Part shown: piece by piece, positions 1-5,206 of the stretch
Layout of the letters: every line of letters begins with the position of its first letter
Position numbering within the stretch: position 1 is the first letter of the stretch
From: CAZINM01 sp964540605
GTDB taxonomy: Bacteria; Patescibacteriota; Dojkabacteria; SC72; JAHDCA01
DNA length: 5,586 nt
Reading direction: 5' to 3'
Assembly: GCA_964540605.1 (NCBI GenBank)
Contig: CAZINM010000055.1
Span: 1-5,586, forward strand
Notes under the pieces: model-generated
Seen by the model: the letters and a program-made list of their open reading frames with translations, nothing else
What the model was told of the DNA's origin: nothing
The model's database searches: none
Program-made: the position numbers and the translations under genes

Positions 1-499
1 GTTTTTGTTCCCTCAATAATCCTGCTGTGATAGAATAATATCTTCAGTACCATCTCCCCAATCTGCGTTTTTGTTCCCTCAATAATCCTGCTGTGATAGA
101 ATGGCTTACTCTCACCAATTCCAAGAACATCAGTTTTTGTTCCCTCAATAATCCTGCTGTGATAGAATCAATATATCCGTAACTGATGATGACGAGGCGT
201 TTTTGTTCCCTCAATAATCCTGCTGTGATAGAATAGGGCGTTGTTATGTGAGGAGTATGTTTATGTTTTTGTTCCCTCAATAATCCTGCTGTGATAGAAT
301 ATCATTTTATTTTTTCGTGCATAACTACATAGTTTTTGTTCCCTCAATAATCCTGCTGTGATAGAATTGAGCTGAAAGTGTCAAGATTTGTAACATAGTT
401 TTTGTTCCCTCAATAATCCTGCTGTGATAGAATAGAAGCACAGGAAACTAGTCGTTATATGAAGTTTTTGTTCCCTCAATAATCCTGCTGTGATAGAAT
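1..499 (+). CRISPR. Type II-C CRISPR array, 8 repeats and 7 spacers
   Basis: Eight identical 36-nt repeats start at 1, 67, 133, 199, 265, 332, 398 and 464. Each begins GTTTTTGTTCCC and ends TGTGATAGAAT. The seven spacers lie at 37-66, 103-132, 169-198, 235-264, 301-331, 368-397 and 434-463. All are 30 nt except the fifth (31 nt), and all differ. I saw no match between any spacer and the rest of the window. The repeat resembles Neisseria and Campylobacter II-C repeats (GTT... start, ...AAT end) when read on the plus strand. The tracrRNA gene supports that strand: its anti-repeat is followed by hairpins and a terminator only when read on the minus strand, so crRNAs must come from the plus strand. 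The array thus reads toward cas2. No repeat is degenerate. The window begins exactly on a repeat, so the array may extend to the left, where any leader would be. Confidence 0.98.
28..499 (+). promoter_or_regulatory. Repeat-borne extended -10 promoters, one per repeat
   Basis: Bases 28-36 of every repeat read TGATAGAAT, an extended -10 element (TGn followed by TAGAAT, one mismatch to TATAAT). The hexamers lie at 31-36, 97-102, 163-168, 229-234, 295-300, 362-367, 428-433 and 494-499. A start 6-7 nt downstream would fall inside the next spacer and leave about 24 nt of guide before the following repeat. In Neisseria meningitidis II-C arrays the repeat ends TGCTACAAT and is known to drive crRNA transcription in this way. 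The -35 match is poor (TTCCCT at repeat bases 8-13 with 17-bp spacing), which is common for extended -10 promoters. Function is inferred from this analogy. Confidence 0.7.
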
Positions 500-525
500 A
501 GGAGTGCTAGAAATAGCACTCCTAT
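498..525. terminator. 12-bp GAAA-loop hairpin between array and cas2
   Basis: Bases 498-509 pair perfectly with 514-525 around a GAAA loop (510-513); on the minus strand the loop reads TTTC. The stem takes in the last two bases of the final repeat. It sits where plus-strand array transcripts and minus-strand cas transcripts converge, so a two-way terminator or transcript-end stabiliser is the likely role. Neither side has a proper T-tract: the plus side continues GGGGTTTATT and the minus side re-enters the repeat. Factor-independent termination is therefore uncertain, although the hairpin itself is unambiguous. Confidence 0.5.
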
Positions 526-546
526 GGGGTTTATTCAATATGGATC

Positions 547-870
547 TTAAAAAATTACCATTTGATCTTTAGTTATTTTTCTTTCGTTTGGTGTTTTTTC
601 TCCAACATAAATCTTCATATTCCCATATTGTCTGTCAGTTATCACGAGAGATCTAACTGAACCTTTCTTAGGAATTTCTGTTTCTAAACGATTTAAATGC
701 TTTTCAACATTGTCTAACCCATTGCAAATTCTAGAATAGATTGAATACTGGATCATATCGTAGCCATTTTTCATCAAATATTTCCTAAACTGAGAGTAAA
801 TTTTTCTTTGTTTCTTTTTCTTTACAGGCAGATCAAAAAATACCATTATTCTCATAAATCTACTATTCAT
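547..870 (-). CDS. cas2: CRISPR-associated protein Cas2 (type II)
   Basis: This 107-residue protein is the Cas2 partner of the Cas1-Cas2 spacer integration complex, in which a Cas2 dimer bridges two Cas1 dimers and measures the new spacer. The N-terminal strand MVFFDLPV (9-16) carries the conserved aspartate D13. The segments NGYDMIQYSIYSR (35-47) and TDRQYGNMKIYVG (78-90), and the C-terminal DQMVIF, are typical of Cas2 from type II systems. Length is normal for the family. The first ATG (868-870) overlaps the end of cas1 by 8 nt. M6 (853-855) is an alternative start, since many type II Cas2 proteins begin close to MR.MVFFDLP; neither start has a clear Shine-Dalgarno sequence. It is the last gene of the cas9-cas1-cas2 operon, and 47 nt separate its stop from the array. 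Integration may not need Cas2 nuclease activity, so D13 may serve structure more than catalysis. Confidence 0.95.
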   Translation of the reverse strand: MNSRFMRIMVFFDLPVKKKKQRKIYSQFRKYLMKNGYDMIQYSIYSRICNGLDNVEKHLNRLETEIPKKGSVRSLVITDRQYGNMKIYVGEKTPNERKITKDQMVIF

Positions 871-1768
871 AATAATATAAATCTAAATCTAGTAATGATG
901 GTAAAATTAATTTTTTATAATTATTCCTAATTAATGTTGTAGTATAAGATTTTATTGTTTCTTTTATAGTATTTGACACAGAAGTTATTTGATCGTTGTA
1001 ACCAATCTCGTAATTTATTAATTCAACAAGTTTATATTTGTCATCACTTTCGAAAGACACTTTTCCTTTAAGATTTTTATTAACCCAAAGATCAACAAGT
1101 GGTCTAAAAGGTTCAATAAAGTCATCTGCTAGGTTAAAGTTGTTATATTGATTACAATGATTAATTCCGATTATAGGATTTAGACCATATGATACCAATT
1201 CTCTTGCAATTGAACTTCTGATGATTGAATATCCGTAATTTAATCCTGCGTTAATTACAATATCTTGATCTCTCTTAAATTCTTTACCAAATAAACAATT
1301 AAAATAATATTTTGCAGCAACACCCTCCAGGTGAGTTTTGTCACCAGATTCAACATTTTTTGATAATTTTTCTAAATAGTTAGATTCTCTTTCGAAATTT
1401 GAGTATTTGAGACATAAAGATTGATTTTTGATCTTTGAGATAATAATCTTTTGCCAAAGCCTTTTCTTAAACGGTTCTGTCTGATTAAGTTGTTTATTGA
1501 ATCTTTCTAACGACTGATAATGCTGATTTAATGGAAGTAAGATCCCAGATGGTAAATGTTTATCATCAGTAGTTATAACTGATATACCGTATTGATTGAC
1601 CTTTGAGAGTAGGCTAGTAGTGATAGTAGATTGTGCATTATCAATAAGTATTGTTGATATATCCTCTAGAGGTATTTTAACCTCTTCATTTTCTTGGTTA
1701 ACAACAAGATTATTATCTCTATGATTCAATCGGGCAGTATTAGATATTACAATACTGCGGTAGCTCAT
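863..1768 (-). CDS. cas1: CRISPR-associated endonuclease/integrase Cas1 (type II)
   Basis: Cas1 is the metal-dependent integrase that inserts new spacers into the array together with Cas2. The 301-residue length fits type II Cas1. The N-terminal beta domain (about 1-85) has the usual SIVISNTARL start and the LIDNAQSTIT segment. The helical catalytic domain follows, with the three metal ligands in their family contexts: E148 in HLEGVAAKYYF, H204 in GINHCNQ and E219 in DDFIEPFRPLVD. This spacing nearly equals that of Streptococcus Cas1 (E149, H205, E220). Its ATG shares one base with the TAA stop of cas9 (TAATG at 1768), and its end overlaps cas2 by 8 nt, so the three genes are probably co-translated. 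The bases before the start (AAAAAAGATA) give only a weak ribosome binding site. No catalytic residue is missing, so spacer acquisition is probably intact. Confidence 0.97.
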   Translation of the reverse strand: MSYRSIVISNTARLNHRDNNLVVNQENEEVKIPLEDISTILIDNAQSTITTSLLSKVNQYGISVITTDDKHLPSGILLPLNQHYQSLERFNKQLNQTEPFKKRLWQKIIISKIKNQSLCLKYSNFERESNYLEKLSKNVESGDKTHLEGVAAKYYFNCLFGKEFKRDQDIVINAGLNYGYSIIRSSIARELVSYGLNPIIGINHCNQYNNFNLADDFIEPFRPLVDLWVNKNLKGKVSFESDDKYKLVELINYEIGYNDQITSVSNTIKETIKSYTTTLIRNNYKKLILPSLLDLDLYYYE

Positions 1769-4700
1769 TATCTTTTTTGTCTAAATTCAGAACTAATATA
1801 TGATTTATCACCAAGAACTGAGATGTTACATTTTTTGAAGGATTTTACTGTTAATACATTTTTAGTTAAGACATTTTTTCTTTGTGAAGTATCATGCAAA
1901 ATATAACTTATAGCTCCATTATTACTGCCAGTGCTTACGTAATAACCCTCCAATACATCATCTTTATCTTGTATCTCTAAATAATCATCTGGATGTAAAG
2001 AAAATTTAAATTTATAAGAATCATCTAATAATTTTTTCTTTCCTTTACTACCAGTTGTTAACATAGGTAATGGTGCATTTTTTGTAAGATTGTGTACATA
2101 TACAGGAACAAGATAATTTTTATTATCTTTTTCAAATACATCAACCCTAACCATTGATCCATTTGCAGCTACACCTTTACCATCGTGAACTTCGACATAT
2201 AGGTTTGCTGCTTCTTTCAATTTAACTTTCTTAATAATGTTGCCTTCTCCAGATTTTGATTTCTTTCGTGGATAATCAGTACGATCTTTTGGATCTGGGA
2301 AATTGCTAATATATTCTTTTACTGATTCGATTAGGTTAGTATCGTTACCGTATATGTTAGGAAGATCTTTCTCTGTAATTGATTTTACATCTACTCGTTT
2401 AATAAAATACCCATCATTTACTAGTTTTGGGGAATAAATCGTCTCTGCATGTGCAGGTCCAGTAATTTTCTTTCGTGGAGGTTTTGAAACAAGTATTGGT
2501 TTAATTGAGTCTTTAATATCTTCGTATCTAGATATCAATCCATTGCTTTGTAACCCTTTAATTGGATCTGTACTAAAAATCCTTATTGAAATATCTTTGT
2601 CAAAACTATCCCAAGGCATTGGTATTTCAAGCTTGTCATAACCATTATGTCCATTTAGGTAATTGGTAATTTTTTGTACCATTCCGAAAGAAGCAGATGC
2701 TAAAACGGTCGCATCCAGAGCATGATGTCTATTATTCTCTTCTCTATTTTTACTTAAATGCCATAATCTTCTAAGTTCAGCTGTAAATCTGCCATTATAT
2801 GTGTAAACCTGTCTTTTCATTGTTGTAGATGGATTTAGTCTAAGATACATCTCTATATGTTTTTTAATATCTTTCGAAATGTATCTTGTATCATTCAAAT
2901 CCCTCTCTAAGAAGTTTTTGACATTTAGTTCTTCATAACTCTTTTTGCTAAGCAAGTTTTCTCGTTTTTTATGACTAATCTCGTTTAAGCTATTAACATA
3001 AGATTTATATGACTGCCATTTTGAGGAATTATTTTTTCCATCGAGAAATTCGTAAGGTGTTAGATTTTTCTTATTTTGATTCTCCTCAGTAAGACATAGT
3101 ACTTTGTTATGATATGAATCATTTAATGATCTACTAAATGGAATTGCATGATCTATTTGAGCATAATTAGGCTCAAATAATCTTTCTGGTACTATGTGTA
3201 CTTGTGAATATATAGATTTTTCTTGCTGCTCTTTCCAAAGTTTATAAATTTGGATATCTTTTCCACTTGGATCAGCTAATCCGAATTCTTCTTTCAAAAT
3301 GGTTACAATCTTTTCATTTTTAAGTTGATTCTCTTCTTGATTCTTTAAAATTTCTCTACGATCTTTGTAAGATTTTCCGAGATCTCTTGCCATCTCAATA
3401 TGAATGAAAGTAGGGGAGCCGAATTTGTCAATAATTGCATTAATAACCTTTCTCGTTTGAGCAAGGGACCTTATTACAACAGGATTCCTTATATCATCTG
3501 GATCAAATGGTGGAAGTTTTTTTACTTTATTTCCTTGCTCATCAGAAATATAGCCAGCTTTTATGCAGGCTTCTGTATAGGAATAACCTTCTTTAATGTG
3601 TGGTAGAATTTTATTGATCGCTTTAATTGAAAGATTTCCAAACTTTTTAAACTCAATTATTTTCAATAAAGATTGTATTACATTGTTTTCAATGTTTAAT
3701 TTAGATAAGCCTTTTACAATATCTTCATCTGTTTTGTTTAATGTTAAGATAGTGGCAATTTCATCTAAAATTTCCGTGTTTTGACGAATTTTCTCCCATT
3801 CTTCCTGTAGATTATCGTCAATTAAGGCCTTCTTAATTGCATGATAACCACTCAGATTAGGTAATTTATTTTTCTTTTCATACTCATCTCTCTTGGTTGG
3901 TATTTGCCAACCTATCTCCGGAAAACCAAAATCATCAGTTAGATCTAATAATTTTCGAAGTTGTGAATAGGTTATTGGACCTTTCTTCTCATGTAAGTGA
4001 ACAACTAACAATTCTCTTTGGTCTTTACTTAATTGGCTTTCTTCATAACTGCTAAAATTTTGTATTCGTAGGTTACTTAATTTCTGATGTAATCTGAATA
4101 ATTCGAATGTATAAGAATTTACAGGAGCTCTTTTTTCTTCTTTTTCTAGTTGACAAGATCCTACCATTGAATCAATCATTTCTGCCGTTGCAAATGGTTT
4201 CTGATCAGAGAAAATTGCTAAGATTTGATCTATAACTGTCTGATCTAATTGATGATAATATTCCTTCTGTTTATTTAATATTTGAGTTAATTCGTCTTTT
4301 AGAGACTCTCTATCTATCATTAACTGATAATTACCATCTCGATTTCTTTTTTGATTAGTATAATTTGAGTCTTTAAATAGCATTTCCCCATATGTACGAT
4401 AACCCTTTGCGTTCATTTGCTCTTTATTTAGTTTTATGAACTCACTAAATTTACCACCACCATCTTCAGGGTCATGTTTTCTATTAGATTTAAAACCTCT
4501 GTGTTTAGATATATGTAATATGACTTTAGACAATGAGATTGGATCTAGTTTATTATCCAAAGCAAAAGATCTAGCCTCCCAGATATCAAAATTTGTATTG
4601 AGGTTGTTAATATCTTTAATGAAGTTTAAACTTCTCAGAAGATCTTTTAATTGAGATAGCCGAACCCTTCTTCTTTTCAATCGTTTTCTTGAGGATCTTG

Positions 4701-4887
4701 AATCTCTTCTAACTAAATTTAAACTTTTTCCTTCTTTGGGTGTTTCAGCAGTTGTAAATGATCTAATACCTGCTTGTAAAAGTCTTTTGGGGATATATGA
4801 ACCATTTGTTTCATCTATTTCTACAACACTCCAACCTACAGAACTGATGCCAACATCAAGTCCTAAAGTATACTTTGTATCTTCCAT
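1768..4887 (-). CDS. cas9: Compact type II-C Cas9 RNA-guided endonuclease
   Basis: This 1039-residue effector, guided by a crRNA:tracrRNA duplex, cuts both strands of target DNA. RuvC-I lies in LGLDVGISSVGWS with catalytic D11. The arginine-rich bridge helix spans about 58-84 (RSSRKRLKRRRVRL), followed by the family motif KHRGFKSN (128-135). The recognition lobe runs to about 480. RuvC-II (FIHIEMARDLG) supplies E498. HNH spans about 545-650 with D579-H580 in QIDHAIPFSRSL, N594 in HNKVLCL and N603 in TEENQNKK. RuvC-III (NRHHALDATVLA) supplies H722 and D725. The wedge and PAM-interacting regions occupy about 800-1039. Length and motif style match II-C proteins (about 980-1100 residues, such as the 1082-residue Neisseria enzyme) and are far below the roughly 1370 of Streptococcus pyogenes. 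All nuclease residues are present and there is no frameshift. ATG 4887 is chosen because the RuvC-I start follows at once. It is the first gene of the operon and its PAM cannot be read from sequence. Confidence 0.98.
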   Translation of the reverse strand: MEDTKYTLGLDVGISSVGWSVVEIDETNGSYIPKRLLQAGIRSFTTAETPKEGKSLNLVRRDSRSSRKRLKRRRVRLSQLKDLLRSLNFIKDINNLNTNFDIWEARSFALDNKLDPISLSKVILHISKHRGFKSNRKHDPEDGGGKFSEFIKLNKEQMNAKGYRTYGEMLFKDSNYTNQKRNRDGNYQLMIDRESLKDELTQILNKQKEYYHQLDQTVIDQILAIFSDQKPFATAEMIDSMVGSCQLEKEEKRAPVNSYTFELFRLHQKLSNLRIQNFSSYEESQLSKDQRELLVVHLHEKKGPITYSQLRKLLDLTDDFGFPEIGWQIPTKRDEYEKKNKLPNLSGYHAIKKALIDDNLQEEWEKIRQNTEILDEIATILTLNKTDEDIVKGLSKLNIENNVIQSLLKIIEFKKFGNLSIKAINKILPHIKEGYSYTEACIKAGYISDEQGNKVKKLPPFDPDDIRNPVVIRSLAQTRKVINAIIDKFGSPTFIHIEMARDLGKSYKDRREILKNQEENQLKNEKIVTILKEEFGLADPSGKDIQIYKLWKEQQEKSIYSQVHIVPERLFEPNYAQIDHAIPFSRSLNDSYHNKVLCLTEENQNKKNLTPYEFLDGKNNSSKWQSYKSYVNSLNEISHKKRENLLSKKSYEELNVKNFLERDLNDTRYISKDIKKHIEMYLRLNPSTTMKRQVYTYNGRFTAELRRLWHLSKNREENNRHHALDATVLASASFGMVQKITNYLNGHNGYDKLEIPMPWDSFDKDISIRIFSTDPIKGLQSNGLISRYEDIKDSIKPILVSKPPRKKITGPAHAETIYSPKLVNDGYFIKRVDVKSITEKDLPNIYGNDTNLIESVKEYISNFPDPKDRTDYPRKKSKSGEGNIIKKVKLKEAANLYVEVHDGKGVAANGSMVRVDVFEKDNKNYLVPVYVHNLTKNAPLPMLTTGSKGKKKLLDDSYKFKFSLHPDDYLEIQDKDDVLEGYYVSTGSNNGAISYILHDTSQRKNVLTKNVLTVKSFKKCNISVLGDKSYISSEFRQKR

Positions 4888-4901
4888 ATACTAGGTCTAA
4901 G

Positions 4902-4907
4902 ATTATA
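4902..4907 (-). promoter_or_regulatory. Probable -10 box of the cas9-cas1-cas2 operon
   Basis: A perfect TATAAT on the minus strand lies 14 nt before the cas9 ATG. Transcription would start near 4895, giving a leader of only about 8 nt with no room for a Shine-Dalgarno site. No good -35 is seen at 16-18 bp spacing, and the TGn extension is absent, so the promoter may be weak or activator-dependent. Read-through from the tracrRNA promoter past its terminator is an alternative source of cas mRNA. Confidence 0.5.
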
Positions 4908-4936
4908 TACTGGATTTTAGCATGAAATAGGCCATT

Positions 4937-4973
4937 ATAAAAGGATAGCCCCTCATAAAGAGGGGTTTACCTT
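4937..4973 (-). terminator. Intrinsic terminator of the tracrRNA
   Basis: On the minus strand CCCCTC (4965-4960) pairs with GAGGGG (4954-4949) around a TTTAT loop. The outer bases AAGGTA (4973-4968) pair with TATCCTT (4947-4941) with one bulge, and a T-rich tail (TTTTAT) begins within the last pairs. This makes the 3' end of the tracrRNA and separates it from the cas9 promoter. The hairpin probably also stays in the mature RNA as its 3' stem-loop, as in other tracrRNAs. Confidence 0.8.
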
Positions 4974-5000
4974 ACGAATTGCAACTGTGTGCAATTCTTA

Positions 5001-5036
5001 TTTTTGTAACCTCGAAATAATCCTGCTGTGATAGAA
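5001..5036 (-). repeat. Anti-repeat of the tracrRNA (degenerate CRISPR repeat copy)
   Basis: On the plus strand this is an altered copy of the array repeat. Repeat bases 15-35 are matched identically over 21 nt (5016-5036). The left part differs by a 2-nt GA insertion (5014-5015) and two substitutions (AA for TT/TC at repeat bases 9-10). The base that would be repeat position 36 is C instead of T. The changes sit where a bulge and an internal loop form in the crRNA:tracrRNA duplex, as expected for a functional anti-repeat and not for a stray repeat. Confidence 0.93.
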
Positions 5037-5048
5037 CGAGGTTAGCGG

Positions 5049-5078
5049 ATTATACTATAAACATTATAAGTTGGGCAA
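5049..5078 (-). promoter_or_regulatory. Probable sigma70-type promoter of the tracrRNA
   Basis: On the minus strand TTGCCC (5078-5073) and a perfect TATAAT (5054-5049) are separated by 18 bp. A start about 7 nt downstream falls near 5042-5043, just ahead of the anti-repeat. Two further TATAAT boxes (5068-5063 and 5086-5081) lie upstream but lack a -35 at usual spacing; a longer tracrRNA starting from them cannot be excluded. Confidence 0.65.
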
Positions 5079-5084
5079 GTATTA

Positions 5085-5107
5085 TAATTTGGGATGTACC
5101 CAATTTA
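5085..5107. promoter_or_regulatory. Dyad between divergent tracrRNA and rpsA promoters
   Basis: TAATTTGGG (5085-5093) mirrors CCCAATTTA (5099-5107) around a 5-nt centre, with one T-T mismatch. The site lies just upstream of the tracrRNA -35 and covers the -35 region of the rpsA promoter. It could be a protein-binding operator serving both sides. Chance symmetry in AT-rich DNA remains possible, although the GGG/CCC core is less expected. Confidence 0.3.
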
Positions 5108-5118
5108 GTACATTTTTA

Positions 5119-5127
5119 TGTTATAAT
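5119..5127 (+). promoter_or_regulatory. Extended -10 promoter of rpsA
   Basis: TGTTATAAT is a perfect extended -10 element (TGn plus TATAAT at 5122-5127). No good -35 is seen, as is common for this promoter class. Transcription would start near 5134, giving an rpsA leader of about 73 nt that contains the inverted repeats described separately. Confidence 0.65.
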
Positions 5128-5141
5128 CCACCCATAAAAAT

Positions 5142-5188
5142 TGCGGATAAATTATATTTTTATATCGGAACTCCGCATGACCGATATA
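5142..5188 (+). promoter_or_regulatory. Structured rpsA leader with two competing or pseudoknotted helices
   Basis: TATATCGG (5161-5168) pairs perfectly with CCGATATA (5181-5188) around a 12-nt loop. Within that loop TCCGCA (5172-5177) is the perfect complement of TGCGGA (5142-5147) upstream. The two helices either exclude each other or form a pseudoknot. The structure ends 18 nt before the rpsA ATG. S1 is known to repress its own mRNA through a structured leader in Escherichia coli, so a similar control is plausible here. Only the complementarity is seen directly. Confidence 0.45.
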
Positions 5189-5206
5189 GTAAGAAAGTTT
5201 TTTATT

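Larger units (their letters stand above)
4937..5043 (-). ncRNA. tracrRNA, trans-activating CRISPR RNA
   Basis: Read on the minus strand, this roughly 105-nt RNA pairs with the crRNA repeat and anchors it in Cas9. From 5' to 3' it has a short arm TAACCTCG (5044-5037), the anti-repeat (5036-5001), a short AAGAA linker, an 8-bp hairpin (4997-4990 with 4983-4976, 6-nt loop), and a terminator hairpin ending in TTTTAT. The linker context ACAAAAATAAG recalls the AAAATAAGG stretch that follows the anti-repeat in other tracrRNAs. The predicted duplex has 21 continuous pairs at the crRNA 3' part, a 2-nt tracrRNA bulge (UC), four pairs, a 2x2 internal loop and eight pairs including a terminal G-U. The opposite strand was rejected because nothing resembling hairpins plus terminator follows the anti-repeat there. 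Location just upstream of cas9 is usual for II-C. The 5' end is inferred from the promoter position. Confidence 0.9.

Noticed and set aside
44..280. A 78-codon minus-strand open frame encoding a repeated peptide (SITAGLLREQK).
   Set aside because: It is the CRISPR array read as protein. A repeat plus a 30-nt spacer is 66 nt, exactly 22 codons, so the frame stays open by arithmetic.
500..523. The hairpin centre GCTAGAAATAGC looks like the GAAA-linked stem of engineered Cas9 single-guide RNAs.
   Set aside because: The flanking stem differs from those designs, there is no guide or anti-repeat around it, and GAAA tetraloops are common in natural hairpins. Taken as coincidence.
1694..1906. Plus-strand open frames inside cas1 and cas9 (also at 3400-3606, 3596-3784 and 4436-4654).
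   Set aside because: They lie opposite strongly supported, conserved coding sequence, lack recognisable domains, and are expected by chance.
5001..5060. tracrRNA transcribed on the plus strand.
   Set aside because: No hairpins or terminator follow the anti-repeat in that direction, whereas the minus strand has a promoter, two hairpins and a T-tail in the right order.
5037..5068. A long-form tracrRNA acting as a natural single guide that represses the cas promoter, as in Streptococcus pyogenes.
   Set aside because: Upstream TATAAT boxes could extend the RNA, but the fold-back pairs only the middle of the anti-repeat, leaving the lower stem (CAAAAAT) unpaired. The extended 5' segment has no convincing match at the cas9 promoter beyond shared -10 letters.
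5161..5203. The rpsA leader hairpin followed by TTTTTT as an intrinsic terminator or attenuator.
   Set aside because: The T-run begins about 9 nt after the stem and the stem is AT-rich, so it does not fit a standard terminator. A leader structure is the simpler reading.
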